Below are positions 43,874 to 51,922 of a stretch of 64,000 nt of DNA, piece after piece (position 1 is the first letter of the stretch; every line of letters begins with the position of its first letter). The stretch comes from Dysosmobacter segnis. Its GTDB lineage: Bacteria > Bacillota > Clostridia > Oscillospirales > Oscillospiraceae. The translations under genes and the position numbers were made by a program. The notes beneath the pieces are model-generated. The model was not told where the DNA came from. It ran no database searches and saw only the letters and a list, made by a program, of their open reading frames with translations. The stretch spans positions 372,001 to 436,000 of the forward strand of contig NZ_JACOQI010000001.1 of the NCBI RefSeq assembly GCF_014297285.1, in the 5' to 3' direction.

Positions 43874-44680
43874 ATGAAAAAGGCGGGCGTTATCGTTTTG
43901 TCACTGCTTATGGTACTCCTATCCGGTTGTGGGAGCACCGCACAAGAGACACCTAAAAACGATACACCATCTACCGTTTCAGACTATGATATCACCGTTA
44001 CTATGGTAGAGGGAACGGACACTTATGGTATTGACGGAAAGTACACTGGAGAAGTTGTCAATGGCAAGCCACAAGGTGTAGGAACATTCGAAGCAGACGG
44101 AGAAAACGGGTCTACATATACGTATGAAGGCAATTTCTCTAACGGAGCCTTTAACGGCTACGGCGTGACAACCATCATAAATGATGGCGAAACATTGGAG
44201 ATGTCAGGAACATACACAAATGGAGAGTTTACACCGACTACAGGTGAGTCTTTCAACTACATTGGTCAGTTAGACCTATTCGGTAAATTTACTATTTCAG
44301 ATGCAGTGATTGAGTATATTGACGAAAATGAAAATCTATTTCCTACTGCAACGAATGAAGCGATACAGTCCTCTGACATACAAGATTTCTCTAATAAACA
44401 GTTCAATAAGACACGCAAGCAAGATCAGATTGGCTTAGTAAAGTTAGACCTCTACGCCGTGCAGGTGTTTGAGGATGACTACTTGGGAGGTAAGCTAACA
44501 TACCTTTTGGCCGCTGATGACGATAACAACTATTATGCTCTGTACTATTTGGGCAGCACAGAGGTTTACAATGAAGATACATTTACAGCCTACGCCATTC
44601 CATGTTCAACTTCTTCGTTTGATAACATAAGCGGCGGAACCACCAATGTCATCGTCTTAGCTGCTTGCTATATAGAGTAA
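43874..44680 (+). CDS. MORN-repeat lipoprotein
   Basis: 268 residues. The signal MKKAGVIVLSLLMVLLSGC has a lipobox Cys at residue 19. After a Thr/Asp linker it carries MORN-type repeats (YTGEVVNGKPQGVGTFEADG, YEGNFSNGAFNGYGVTTI, MSGTYTNGEFTPTTGE) that form a beta-hairpin sheet. The C-terminal 130 residues are of no recognised family. It is exposed on the outer face of the membrane. It is AT-rich relative to the core and flanked by its own promoter and terminator, which suits an independent cargo gene. Bacterial MORN lipoproteins have no settled function. Confidence 0.7.
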   Translation: MKKAGVIVLSLLMVLLSGCGSTAQETPKNDTPSTVSDYDITVTMVEGTDTYGIDGKYTGEVVNGKPQGVGTFEADGENGSTYTYEGNFSNGAFNGYGVTTIINDGETLEMSGTYTNGEFTPTTGESFNYIGQLDLFGKFTISDAVIEYIDENENLFPTATNEAIQSSDIQDFSNKQFNKTRKQDQIGLVKLDLYAVQVFEDDYLGGKLTYLLAADDDNNYYALYYLGSTEVYNEDTFTAYAIPCSTSSFDNISGGTTNVIVLAACYIE

Positions 44681-44688
44681 TAGCTTTG

Positions 44689-44724
44689 AAGAGGCTCTCT
44701 CCGATAAGGAGAGAGCCTCTTATT
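44689..44724 (+). terminator. Terminator of the MORN lipoprotein gene
   Basis: A perfect 14-bp stem AAGAGGCTCTCTCC with a 5-base loop and its complement, then TATTAT. Confidence 0.85.
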
Positions 44725-44826
44725 ATGTCCCCTGATGAATAAATCTACATTAGAATTGGCTAACCAAGCAGTAGCAACAATTAACTTAAAAGGGAGTTTT
44801 CATTTCACACCTTAATTCATCATCCG

Positions 44827-44862
44827 GCCGGAGCATTTCAGGATGCTCCGGCTTATTTTTTT
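44827..44862 (+). terminator. Terminator-like hairpin before the first ICE gene
   Basis: GCCGGAGCAT, 6-base loop, ATGCTCCGGC, then TTATTTTTTTG. A GGAGGA Shine-Dalgarno site and the ATG at 44884 follow. In the upstream leader, AAAAGGGAG (44787-44795) looks like another ribosome site but has no ATG after it. Confidence 0.8.
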
Positions 44863-44883
44863 GCTTACGAGGAGGACTCCAAA

Positions 44884-45561
44884 ATGAATCATCAAAACGA
44901 ACCCGCGCAGCTCCGCTTCCTTGAGGAAGCCGCCAATCAGTTGCGGCAGAACGGCTTCACGGTGGAACCAATCGAAGATCACCACCTGCCCGTCAGCGTT
45001 GAAAAAGGGCGCCTCTGCCGCGTATCCGGCAAGGGCAGCGTGTTGTACCGGCAAGAGAACGTGGACAGTATTCGGGCGCAGGACGCTTTGCAGACGGTGA
45101 TTGACACCGTCAAAATGACTTCGGAATACATGGCGATTCTGGAAACCGCACCGCGGCTCAAAGCCAGCGGACTGGATGGCGACTACCGCGTCCTCGCGGA
45201 CTTTGGTGACGCAGTGCTGGCGGCCCACCCCACCGAGCGGGGCGTCCAATTCGTGACTTGGGAGTGGGACTTCGACCGCAAAGGCGTCCATCACGGACAT
45301 TATTTTCAGGATGACTACGATGCCGCCAAGCGGGACTTCACCGTCCGCGGCGGGCTTGTTCCAAAAGACGCCCTTTTTGAACCGGAGCAGCTTGCGGAGA
45401 TCTACCACGCACTGTCGTTCGTCCGTGAACAGGACGAAACGCTATCCTTCGGGCGGAATCAGGAACTGGCGGAGCTCATGGAACAGGTCGGCGGACTGCT
45501 GCCCGCGGATGCTCTGCGGCAGCGGGACGCGCCGGAACAGAGCGGCATGACAATGAAATAA
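44884..45561 (+). CDS. Conserved ICE leading-region protein with Met-rich C-terminal tail
   Basis: 225 residues, soluble and acidic, no membrane segment. The fold is not recognised; it alternates helices (LRFLEEAANQLRQNG, ALQTVIDTVKMTSEYMAILE) with a central beta-rich part (FVTWEWDFDRKGVHHGHYFQ). It ends PEQSGMTMK, the short tail shared with several neighbours. GGAGGACTCC precedes the ATG. Its place at the start of the ICE leading region suggests an early-expressed accessory or antirestriction role, which is inference. Confidence 0.7.
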   Translation: MNHQNEPAQLRFLEEAANQLRQNGFTVEPIEDHHLPVSVEKGRLCRVSGKGSVLYRQENVDSIRAQDALQTVIDTVKMTSEYMAILETAPRLKASGLDGDYRVLADFGDAVLAAHPTERGVQFVTWEWDFDRKGVHHGHYFQDDYDAAKRDFTVRGGLVPKDALFEPEQLAEIYHALSFVREQDETLSFGRNQELAELMEQVGGLLPADALRQRDAPEQSGMTMK

Positions 45562-45571
45562 GTATCCACGC

Positions 45572-45600
45572 AGGCCGGACAGAAATGTCCGGTCTTTTTT
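45572..45600 (+). terminator. Terminator-like hairpin between ICE genes
   Basis: A 10-bp stem AGGCCGGACA / TGTCCGGTCT around GAAA, then TTTTTT. It stands between two co-directional genes. Confidence 0.85.
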
Positions 45601-45618
45601 AGTTTAGGAGGAAAATCA

Positions 45619-45852
45619 ATGGAAATTTACGGAACGATCCACTTCAAACTCATTCTTCCGCACTTCCCCGGCTTTCAGCAGGAGCCGCTGCCGGCACCTG
45701 TTTGCAGCCATTCCCCGGATTGCAAGGACTGCCCCTATCCCCGCCACGGTTTTCTCTGCTGGGGCGCGGACGGGACCTGTCTGCGGACCAGAATGAACAA
45801 AATCAACGGATTGGAGGAAAACACAAATGATGATTCAAGCGGTTCTCGGTAA
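45619..45852 (+). CDS. Small Cys-rich ICE protein
   Basis: 77 residues. After a hydrophobic beta-like start (MEIYGTIHFKLILPHFPGF) it carries CSHSPDCKDCPYPRHGFLCW and a later Cys, a likely zinc-binding arrangement. TAGGAGGAAAATC precedes the ATG. It overlaps the ardA start by 26 bases, so the two are coupled. The frameshifted gene at 47011 encodes a related-looking Cys-containing short protein. Function unknown. Confidence 0.65.
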   Translation: MEIYGTIHFKLILPHFPGFQQEPLPAPVCSHSPDCKDCPYPRHGFLCWGADGTCLRTRMNKINGLEENTNDDSSGSR

Positions 45853-47014
45853 TCCCAACCACCCGGAATACGGCGTGGCAACCATCCCGTTCCCCATCTC
45901 CCGCGACCAGTACGCGCACTGCATGGAGCTATTGGAGGCGTTGGAGATCGGTGACGCGGTCAAGACGGACTGCAAGGTGGAGAAGGTCGACAGCTTCTAC
46001 ACCGTTCTCAAGCGCACGGAAATGCTCACGGTCAATGTGGAGGAACTGAACTACCTCGCCAAACGGCTGGACAGCTTCGACACCGGCGAGGCCGCACAGT
46101 TTCAGGCAATGGCCCACAAGCTGGAGCTGTTTGAGTTAAAGGATCTCATCAACCTGACCTTCTGCTGCCAACAGGCCACGGTCATTACCGACTTTTCCGA
46201 CCTCGCCGCTGTTGGCCGTGACCACTACATGAACCTGCACGGCGGTAGCGCAAGTGTGGATGAGCTGAACAAACTGGATGGCGAGGAAACCGCGCGGCGG
46301 CTCATCGAAAACGGCGGCGGCACGATCACTCCCTACGGTGTGGTCTACGACAACGGCATGAAGTTAGAGCAGGTCTACGATGGCCGCCTCTTCCCCTGCT
46401 ATTACTATGAACCGAACGCCATCACCGTTGCGGTGACCTCCAAAAACGAGCCGGAGGACACAGAACACATCACATGGCTGTTCCTCCCCATGGAGCGGGA
46501 GGAGATCGACCGCGCGCTCCTTCGCGGGGGCATCACAGATCCCGCTGATGCCCGCCTGCGGCTGGAGGACAGCCAGCTCCCCAACGAGGTGGATGTGCTG
46601 CTGGATATGGAGCGTGAAAATCTTTCTGACCTTAATGCATTGGCACAGGCTGCGGATAGCCTTTCCGATAGCGACATGAATAAGCTGGGGGCCGTGGTCA
46701 TGCTGGCAAAGCCAAAGTCCGCGGCACAGATCAAAAATCTTGCGGAAAACCTTGACCTCTTTGACTTCGCCCCTGGCGCGCACTCTCCCGCCGAGTACGG
46801 CAAGTACATGATCCAACAGTCCGGTCACTTCGAGTATGACGAAAACCTCGACGCTTTTTATGACTATGAAAAGTACGGCGCGGAGCGCATGAACGAGGAG
46901 GACGGGATGTTCACCGACCGGGGCTATGTTGCCTACAAAGGCTTTTTTCGCATGGAAGAAGTGATGGAAAACCGGCATAAAAACGGCATGGAGATGGGAG
47001 GGCTTTCACGATGA
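45827..47014 (+). CDS. ardA: ArdA-like antirestriction protein
   Basis: 395 residues. The N-terminal part fits the ArdA pattern (MIQAVLGNPNHPEYGVATIP, NVEELNYLAKRLDSFDTGEA, LKDLINLTFCCQQATVITDF); the rest is the longer Firmicutes ICE form (GRDHYMNLHGGSASVDELN, TPYGVVYDNGM, QSGHFEYDENLDAFYDYEKYG). ArdA proteins mimic B-form DNA with acidic side chains and block type I R-M enzymes when the element enters a new cell. The protein is strongly acidic, as expected. GGAGG precedes the start. It ends NGMEMGGLSR, and the bases coding MGG serve as the Shine-Dalgarno site of the next frame (47011). Confidence 0.85.
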   Translation: MMIQAVLGNPNHPEYGVATIPFPISRDQYAHCMELLEALEIGDAVKTDCKVEKVDSFYTVLKRTEMLTVNVEELNYLAKRLDSFDTGEAAQFQAMAHKLELFELKDLINLTFCCQQATVITDFSDLAAVGRDHYMNLHGGSASVDELNKLDGEETARRLIENGGGTITPYGVVYDNGMKLEQVYDGRLFPCYYYEPNAITVAVTSKNEPEDTEHITWLFLPMEREEIDRALLRGGITDPADARLRLEDSQLPNEVDVLLDMERENLSDLNALAQAADSLSDSDMNKLGAVVMLAKPKSAAQIKNLAENLDLFDFAPGAHSPAEYGKYMIQQSGHFEYDENLDAFYDYEKYGAERMNEEDGMFTDRGYVAYKGFFRMEEVMENRHKNGMEMGGLSR

Positions 47015-47204
47015 TCATTCAGGCAGAACTGAAGTGTAAGCAAACCGGGAGTGAGGCAGAACCCTGTGCTGTGGCTACATGGGCTTTGAGAAATACGGTC
47101 AGGACTGCATGGAAAACGACTGTGTGACGGAAACGGAGTTCGGCCTGCTGCGCCGCTTGGAGCCGCCGTTTCCAGAGCAGCGGCAGGGGCAGAGGATGAT
47201 GTAA
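47011..47204 (+). pseudogene. Frameshifted small Cys-containing ICE gene
   Basis: The ATG at 47011, right after a GGGAGGG site and overlapping the ardA stop, starts MIIQAELKCKQTGSE, but the frame soon becomes meaningless. The next frame continues sensibly as CCGYMGFEKYGQDCMENDCV...LLRRLEPPFPEQRQG to a TAA at 47202. A short indel near 47060-47070 would join the two into a protein of about 64 residues with conserved Cys. It is probably inactive, or a sequencing error. Confidence 0.6.
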
Positions 47205-47212
47205 GCGAAAGC

Positions 47213-47241
47213 GGCTCGATCCATTTGGATCAAGCCGCTTG
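47213..47241 (+). terminator. Hairpin after the frameshifted gene
   Basis: AAGCGGCT-C-GATCC and GGATC-A-AGCCGCTT form a 13-bp stem with one mismatch; no T tract follows on plus. It ends the first ICE gene block. Confidence 0.45.
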
Positions 47242-47266
47242 CTAAGCAGATAAACTGGATTTGGTT

Positions 47267-47710
47267 TTATAGAGGCCTTTGCAAATACACCATATCTACA
47301 AGGTGTACACCACACTCATATATCGGGTGATCATAATGATCCGTAAAGAAATTTGGCACGATATACGAGCGTACAAAGCCACATTTTTCATAAAAGGGTA
47401 TCGTCAATGGGCTGTCGCCGGTTCCCACTTGCAGTATCGAAAATTGTCCACGGTATTTTTCAACAAGAAATTCAATCAGTGCTTTGGCATAGCCTTTTCG
47501 CTGAAATGGGGGAACTGTAGCAATATTCTTAATTTCAAGTATTCCAGTCCCTTCATCCGTTACGACACACTCGCATTTCACTCCGTCATCATCGAGAACA
47601 TACATTTTACTTTTATAGAGATAACGGTCAACCATATCTTCCTGCTCATCCGCCAATAGGAGCAAATCAAGATATTGTTTTTTGTTTTCTGTAACTTCTA
47701 CAATTCTCAT
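47267..47710 (-). CDS. GNAT-family N-acetyltransferase (cargo)
   Basis: 147 residues. GNAT motifs A and B appear as IKNIATVPPFQRKGYAKALI (Q/RxxGxG/A acetyl-CoA loop) and IPFYEKCGFVRSYI. It transfers an acetyl group to an unknown amine. The ATG at 47710 is preferred to a TTG three bases upstream. It is on the opposite strand to its neighbours and visibly more AT-rich, so it looks like a gene inserted into the ICE, possibly replacing part of the original operon. Confidence 0.88.
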   Translation of the reverse strand: MRIVEVTENKKQYLDLLLLADEQEDMVDRYLYKSKMYVLDDDGVKCECVVTDEGTGILEIKNIATVPPFQRKGYAKALIEFLVEKYRGQFSILQVGTGDSPLTIPFYEKCGFVRSYIVPNFFTDHYDHPIYECGVHLVDMVYLQRPL

Positions 47711-47805
47711 CAATCACACCTGCAAATTCCGATTTCTTTACCTCATCATAGCGTATCCCCAGTAATGTGTAAAGCCAAATTCTACACCGAAAGGAGATCT
47801 TAACC

Positions 47806-48510
47806 TTGAAAGATGCAACACAATTTCATATCCGACCTGCCCGCCCGGAGGAAGCGGGCTTATTTTATACCCCGCACCCCGAAGAAGATAAGCGGCTGGG
47901 TACCGTTGGTCATGTCCGCATGGACTTCGGGCGCAGTGGCAACGAGTTCTGGCATACCTGGTGGCCCCGCGGCCCGGAGGAGCTGAACAGCCCCGCGTTC
48001 AAACTGGAACTGCAGGAGGTCGTGGACACGCTGCGGGAGAGTGTGCTGAAAAATCGCTTCGCCATGGAGCGTTTCTGCTATGACCACGGCGGGAAAATCG
48101 ACGGCGGCTATGTACAGAACTACGGCTACATCGTGGAAACGGAGCGCTACCGCTACTGCCTGCGCTGTAATCCGTCTCCGGGCGATTATAACTGCTACTG
48201 TACGGCCTATGATCTGGATGTCCAGCGGCAGAATATGGCGCGGGACAAGCCGCTGGTAGGCCGCGTCACCTATGCCAACGGCGATGCACAGGAATTTACC
48301 GATGCCGAAGCCTTTCTCAAGTGTGTGCGGGAGGAATTGCCGTATCACCCCACCACAGGCTTCCGTTACGAGGTGCTGACCGACGATCCCAGCGTCCGCA
48401 AGCAGGTGGATGACATGATCTTCGACTTCTACGGCGAGGAGAATCCCCGCCAGTTGGAGAAATATCAAAAAACGCCCAAACAGGGCATGACAATGGGAGG
48501 TATAAAGTGA
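47806..48510 (+). CDS. Conserved ICE protein (LPD28-like) with MGG tail
   Basis: 234 residues, soluble. The conserved-looking core is GHVRMDFGRSGNEFWHTWWP, AMERFCYDHGGKIDGGYVQN and YRYCLRCNPSPGDYNCYC, resembling polyvalent-protein-associated domains of mobile elements (my closest guess is LPD28). The start is TTG at 47806 with AAAGGAG nine bases upstream. It ends KQGMTMGGIK; the codons for MGG form GGGAGG, the ribosome site of the DUF4314 gene, whose ATG overlaps this stop as TGATG. Confidence 0.65.
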   Translation: MKDATQFHIRPARPEEAGLFYTPHPEEDKRLGTVGHVRMDFGRSGNEFWHTWWPRGPEELNSPAFKLELQEVVDTLRESVLKNRFAMERFCYDHGGKIDGGYVQNYGYIVETERYRYCLRCNPSPGDYNCYCTAYDLDVQRQNMARDKPLVGRVTYANGDAQEFTDAEAFLKCVREELPYHPTTGFRYEVLTDDPSVRKQVDDMIFDFYGEENPRQLEKYQKTPKQGMTMGGIK

Positions 48511-49487
48511 TGGACAGAAAAATGGTGAATTTTATCAAGGAGCAGTATCCCCCCGGCACCCGCATCCGGCTCAATTCGATGGAGGACCCTTATCATCCCA
48601 TTCTTCCCGGCACGGAGGGCGAAGTAGACTTTGTGGACAATGAGGGGCAAATTTTTATGAAGTGGGACAATGGCCGCACGCTGCCGCTCATCCCCGGCGA
48701 GGACAGCTTCACCGTGCTGCCGCCCAAGCTGACCACCCTCAAGCTGTATATGCCCTTGACCGCCGATCTCTACGAGCGAAACGAGTACGGCGAATTTGAT
48801 GACAGCAGCACACTTCTGGAGGGCAGTGAGCTGCGGGGCTATCAGGATCAGATCACGGCGGCGCTGGTGAAAAACCGGATGCCGGAGGAGGCGGAGCGCG
48901 GCATCATGCATTGGTATGATGAAGCCGACAGCGTTGACCGCAAGGTGCGCTCCGCCGTCTTCATCGTAGAGGAACGTGACCGGCAGCTCTGGGGCGTGGC
49001 GGAATGCCGCGTCGCCGGAAAATTGTCGGATACCGAAATGGATACTTTGAAAGAGTTTATCACCGGACAGGCTTCTGATGGCTGGTGCGAGGGGTTTGAG
49101 CAGCGGGAGATTTCCGTGGATGACGGCGGTGAATTGTATGTCCACTTTTGGAATTCGGACGAGTGGAGCATCCAAACGGAGCAGGAGCTTTTCTCCCCCA
49201 AGCTGGCGGAGGGTCTGCCGGAGTTGTGCTTCTCCACGCTCCCCGGCACCGGCGAGCTCATCTGCATCAAGCGCGGTGAGAGCGGCTACTACCACAGTGA
49301 TTGGAACACCAACGATCCCACGCATAACCGTGAGATAGCGGACTACAACAACGAGCGGCTCGGCGTTACCCCCGCGCAGGAAAAAGCTATGAAAACGGGT
49401 TCCATGTTCGGCTGGAACATCCCCGGCGCGGACCCGAAAGTCTATGAGCAGAACGGGCTGAAAATGGGAGGGATGACCCTTGGATAA
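48510..49487 (+). CDS. DUF4314-domain ICE protein with MGG tail
   Basis: 325 residues. Residues 1-70 are a DUF4314 domain (FIKEQYPPGTRIRLNSMEDP, FVDNEGQIFMKWDNGRTLPL), a small beta-barrel common in conjugative elements. The rest includes a central module around MHWYDEADSVDRKVRSAVFI and a C-terminal part with ELICIKRGESGYYHSDW. It ends EQNGLKMGGMTLG, where GGGAGGG codes MGG and serves the next gene. Probably delivered or expressed early in conjugation; role unknown. The start is coupled to the preceding stop. Confidence 0.75.
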   Translation: MDRKMVNFIKEQYPPGTRIRLNSMEDPYHPILPGTEGEVDFVDNEGQIFMKWDNGRTLPLIPGEDSFTVLPPKLTTLKLYMPLTADLYERNEYGEFDDSSTLLEGSELRGYQDQITAALVKNRMPEEAERGIMHWYDEADSVDRKVRSAVFIVEERDRQLWGVAECRVAGKLSDTEMDTLKEFITGQASDGWCEGFEQREISVDDGGELYVHFWNSDEWSIQTEQELFSPKLAEGLPELCFSTLPGTGELICIKRGESGYYHSDWNTNDPTHNREIADYNNERLGVTPAQEKAMKTGSMFGWNIPGADPKVYEQNGLKMGGMTLG

Positions 49488-50676
49488 GAAGATATTCGAG
49501 GTATATCTTGCAAAAGAAGGCATACCCAACAACGAGGCGTATGCCAAGCTGGACTTGCCTGCCTCACCGTGGGAACTGTGGGATGCGCTGGACAAGGTAC
49601 GCCTTCAGACAGATGACATCCTGTACATGGAGATCGAAGACTACGATGCCTTTGAGTATCTCTCGCCCCATTTGGACGGGTTGGACATCAGCCTCAACGA
49701 ACTGAACGACCTTGCCGCACTGCTGTCGGCGCTGGACGAGGTGCAGGAGGTTGCCTTTGAGGGATTGTTTTCCATAGAGGTGCAGAGAAAAGTAAACGCC
49801 AACGGCGGCGTCATCACGCTGCAGGATCTGCGGGATCTGGCGGTCAGCGCAAAAACAGACTGCTATCATGTGGTGGATGCCGCGGATGACGCCCAGCTTG
49901 GCCGCTTCTACGCGGAAAATGAATTTATCCCCGAACTGGACGGCGTATCCAACGAGGTATTCGAGATGCTGGACTTCGCCGGCATTGGAAGAATGATGCG
50001 ATGCAGTGAAAACGGCGTTTTTGTGAACAGTCTGTATGTGCTGCGGGATGGCGAACTGACAACTGCGCCGCCTGTCCAAAAGGCGCTGCCGGGAAAGCCG
50101 GGATACCTCTTTCGGCTCACGCTTGGATTGCATCCCGACATTGGCGATGCGCGCACGGTGACACTGGATCTTCCCGCAGCAGAGGCGGAGCTGCTGGACG
50201 CGCAGGAACAGCTCGGCACCCTGAATTGGGAAAACACTGTTGTCCTCAACTATGACGGCATTCTGCCCAACGCCGCCTTCTTTGCGGATCTGCCCATGGA
50301 GCTGGAGGAATTTAACGCCTTCACCAAGGCCGCGCGGGACACTCCGAGATCTGAGCTGTCAAAGCTGAAGGCTCTGCTGGAGCAGTTCGAGGTACGGGAC
50401 ATCGAAACCGCCCTGTTCCTAACGGAGCATCTGGCGGACTACATCCTCACGCCAGAGATCAGTTCACCGCAGGAAGCGGCGCTGGATCAGCTTTGTTTCA
50501 TCATGGACCGTGAAGAAGCCGTTCGGCTGATCCCGTATGTGAACCTCTACACCTACGGCTGCGACCTCATCAAGGAGGACAACGCTGTCCTCTCACCCTA
50601 CGGTCTGCTGCACCGTGCGGACTATCAGCCCATGCTGTCACCAATGCAGGAAACACAGAAAATGGAGATGAAATAA
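49480..50676 (+). CDS. ArdA-like paralogue
   Basis: 398 residues. The region SLNELNDLAALLSALDEVQE ... LQDLRDLAVSAKTDCYHVV parallels the ArdA segment EELNYLAKRLDSFDTGEA...LKDLINLTFCCQQATVI in spacing and pattern, and the protein is similarly acidic and of the same length. A further LQDAEQ-type C-terminal half follows. The start is TTG at 49480, eight bases inside the preceding gene. It ends MQETQKMEMK, a weaker form of the shared tail. A second DNA-mimic antirestriction protein is a reasonable guess, not shown. Confidence 0.65.
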   Translation: MDKKIFEVYLAKEGIPNNEAYAKLDLPASPWELWDALDKVRLQTDDILYMEIEDYDAFEYLSPHLDGLDISLNELNDLAALLSALDEVQEVAFEGLFSIEVQRKVNANGGVITLQDLRDLAVSAKTDCYHVVDAADDAQLGRFYAENEFIPELDGVSNEVFEMLDFAGIGRMMRCSENGVFVNSLYVLRDGELTTAPPVQKALPGKPGYLFRLTLGLHPDIGDARTVTLDLPAAEAELLDAQEQLGTLNWENTVVLNYDGILPNAAFFADLPMELEEFNAFTKAARDTPRSELSKLKALLEQFEVRDIETALFLTEHLADYILTPEISSPQEAALDQLCFIMDREEAVRLIPYVNLYTYGCDLIKEDNAVLSPYGLLHRADYQPMLSPMQETQKMEMK

Positions 50677-50710
50677 CACCGCCTTGACCCGTAAAACGGG
50701 CAAGAAACTT

Positions 50711-50944
50711 TCAGCACTCCCCTTCCCGGCATCGCATCGCGGCATAGGTGATGAGATCCTCCGGCGTGAGGACGTTTCCATCACATGGGATCTCACCCCA
50801 GATTTTCCGCGTGGCAGGGTCAGGGCTACACATTGCCATCGCCATAGCCAGACGGATCTCCCTGCGCACCTCTTCCACGGTGGTATGGTGTCTGCAGGCT
50901 ACTTCCAGCAGAGCTGCTTCGGCACGAACATTCATTTGTTTCAT
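50711..50944 (-). CDS. Small Spo0A C-terminal-like protein
   Basis: 77 residues, all helical: RAEAALLEVACRHHTTVEEV and REIRLAMAMAMCSPDPATRK then a last segment PEDLITYAAMRCREGEC. The helices resemble the trihelical DNA-binding end of Spo0A (motif ExxxVExxIRxAI), which small ICE proteins often show. AAGGAGTG precedes the ATG at 50944. It is divergent from the main operon and preceded by a palindrome (50965-50981) matching one at the HTH gene promoter. Confidence 0.55.
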   Translation of the reverse strand: MKQMNVRAEAALLEVACRHHTTVEEVRREIRLAMAMAMCSPDPATRKIWGEIPCDGNVLTPEDLITYAAMRCREGEC

Positions 50945-50964
50945 ATTGTTCACTCCTTGTTTTT

Positions 50965-50981
50965 AGAACGATTATCGTTCT
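50965..50981. promoter_or_regulatory. Operator palindrome A
   Basis: AGAACGA-TTA-TCGTTCT, a perfect 17-bp inverted repeat just upstream of the ribosome site of the small Spo0A-C-like gene. It matches palindrome B at 51415-51429 in its GAACG...CGTTC arms. Confidence 0.65.
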
Positions 50982-51075
50982 TATGGAACTACAATACCAC
51001 AGGAGTCTACGGGAAATATGTCGAACGCAGTCGAAAAAAACAGAGGTCTGCAAAAAGCAAACCTCTGTCGTAGTG

Positions 51076-51399
51076 TTACTGGAATTCGGTGATCAACGCC
51101 TCCAGCACATTCATCACCTTACGCTGCCCGTCCGGGGAAAGCGTCTTCAAACGCTCGGAGAGCTCCGTGGCTCGGAGCATCGTCGCCGCGTTCAAACTGT
51201 CCTGAAGAAGCTCGTCTGTCCCAACATTGAGCACGTTGGCAATGGCAACCAGCTTTTCCAGCTTTGGCGGCTTCACGCCCCGCTCTACAACGCTCACATG
51301 ATCCACGCTATAATCCACAGCGGCAGCAAGATCTTCCTGCGTCATGCCGACTCGCTCGCGAGCGGCCTTGATCCGTTTACCCAATGCGACCTGATCCAT
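51076..51399 (-). CDS. XRE-family HTH transcriptional regulator
   Basis: 107 residues. The lambda-repressor-like HTH (GKRIKAARERVGMTQEDLAA, VDYSVDHVSVVERG, residues 7-60) is followed by a helical dimerisation tail. It probably represses ICE genes, its own among them: palindrome B sits just after its -10 box TATAAT (51434-51439). AAAAGGAG precedes the ATG. It forms a reversed two-gene island with the Spo0A-C-like gene inside an otherwise plus-strand element. Confidence 0.85.
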   Translation of the reverse strand: MDQVALGKRIKAARERVGMTQEDLAAAVDYSVDHVSVVERGVKPPKLEKLVAIANVLNVGTDELLQDSLNAATMLRATELSERLKTLSPDGQRKVMNVLEALITEFQ

Positions 51400-51414
51400 A
51401 CGCAATCTCCTTTT

Positions 51415-51429
51415 GAACGGTATCCGTTC
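51415..51429. promoter_or_regulatory. Operator palindrome B at the HTH gene promoter
   Basis: GAACGG-TAT-CCGTTC, perfect, directly downstream of TATAAT (minus strand, 51434-51439), so it would cover the transcription start. A related inverted pair CCGTTC-N5-GAACGG lies at 51482-51498. Confidence 0.7.
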
Positions 51430-51523
51430 TTAAATTATATGGGAGATGGCGTTTGTTTCACAGGAGCACACGGGGCGATTACCGTTCCGTAAGAACGGAA
51501 CATTCAGAAAAACAATCACACTT

Positions 51524-51566
51524 AGGGGCCGTATTCCCGGAGGGGGAAAGCGGCCCCTTCTTTTTT
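51524..51566 (+). terminator. Terminator-like hairpin before the wHTH gene
   Basis: AGGGGCCG (51524-51531) pairs with CGGCCCCT (51551-51558), with an inner TTCCC/GGGAA; TTTTTT follows, then GGAAAGGAG and the ATG at 51614. Confidence 0.75.
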
Positions 51567-51613
51567 GCGCATTGTCCCTTCCTCCGGGAGTACAACCCCG
51601 GAAAGGAGCAAAA

Positions 51614-51922
51614 ATGCGAGAAGAAAAATTATTGAGTTATCTGAAAGGAGCATGTACCGGGCGAAGGTACAGTGCGAGCAGCGCTGCGCTGGAAGCGGCT
51701 ATAGGGATTAGCGGAACAGATCTTCGAAAACTTGTAAATCGTATGAGACGCAAGGGTGTTCCTATTGGGAGCGATCGATGCGGATACTTCTACGCGGCGA
51801 CTGCCGGTGAAGTCTACTCCACGATTCAGCAGCTTCAAAACATGGAAAATGGACTTGCGGCAGCAAGACGCGGATTAGAGCGGTCACTGGATGCTTTTCC
51901 TTTGAAAGAAGGTGCATCTTGA
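51614..51922 (+). CDS. Small winged-helix protein
   Basis: 102 residues. The helix-turn-helix region TGRRYSASSAALEAAIGISG-TDLRKLVNRMRRKG and a wing (VPIGSDRCGYFYAAT) suggest a small DNA-binding protein; the C-terminal helix is MENGLAAARRGLERSLDAF. The ATG at 51614 has GAAAGGAGC. Its last four bases overlap the TTG start of the methylase, so the pair is coupled and may act together, for example in controlling methylase level. Confidence 0.7.
   Translation: MREEKLLSYLKGACTGRRYSASSAALEAAIGISGTDLRKLVNRMRRKGVPIGSDRCGYFYAATAGEVYSTIQQLQNMENGLAAARRGLERSLDAFPLKEGAS

Noticed and set aside
47818..47862. Terminator-like hairpin (GCCCGC...GCGGGC then TTATTTTA)
   Set aside because: It lies inside the start of the 47806 gene whose N-terminal residues read sensibly (RPARPEEAGLFYTP), so I treat it as coding, though it resembles the other pre-gene hairpins.
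50965..50981. LexA (SOS) box
   Set aside because: Firmicutes LexA boxes have GAAC-N4-GTTC; here the gap is 7 bases, and the site pairs with the neighbouring HTH gene.
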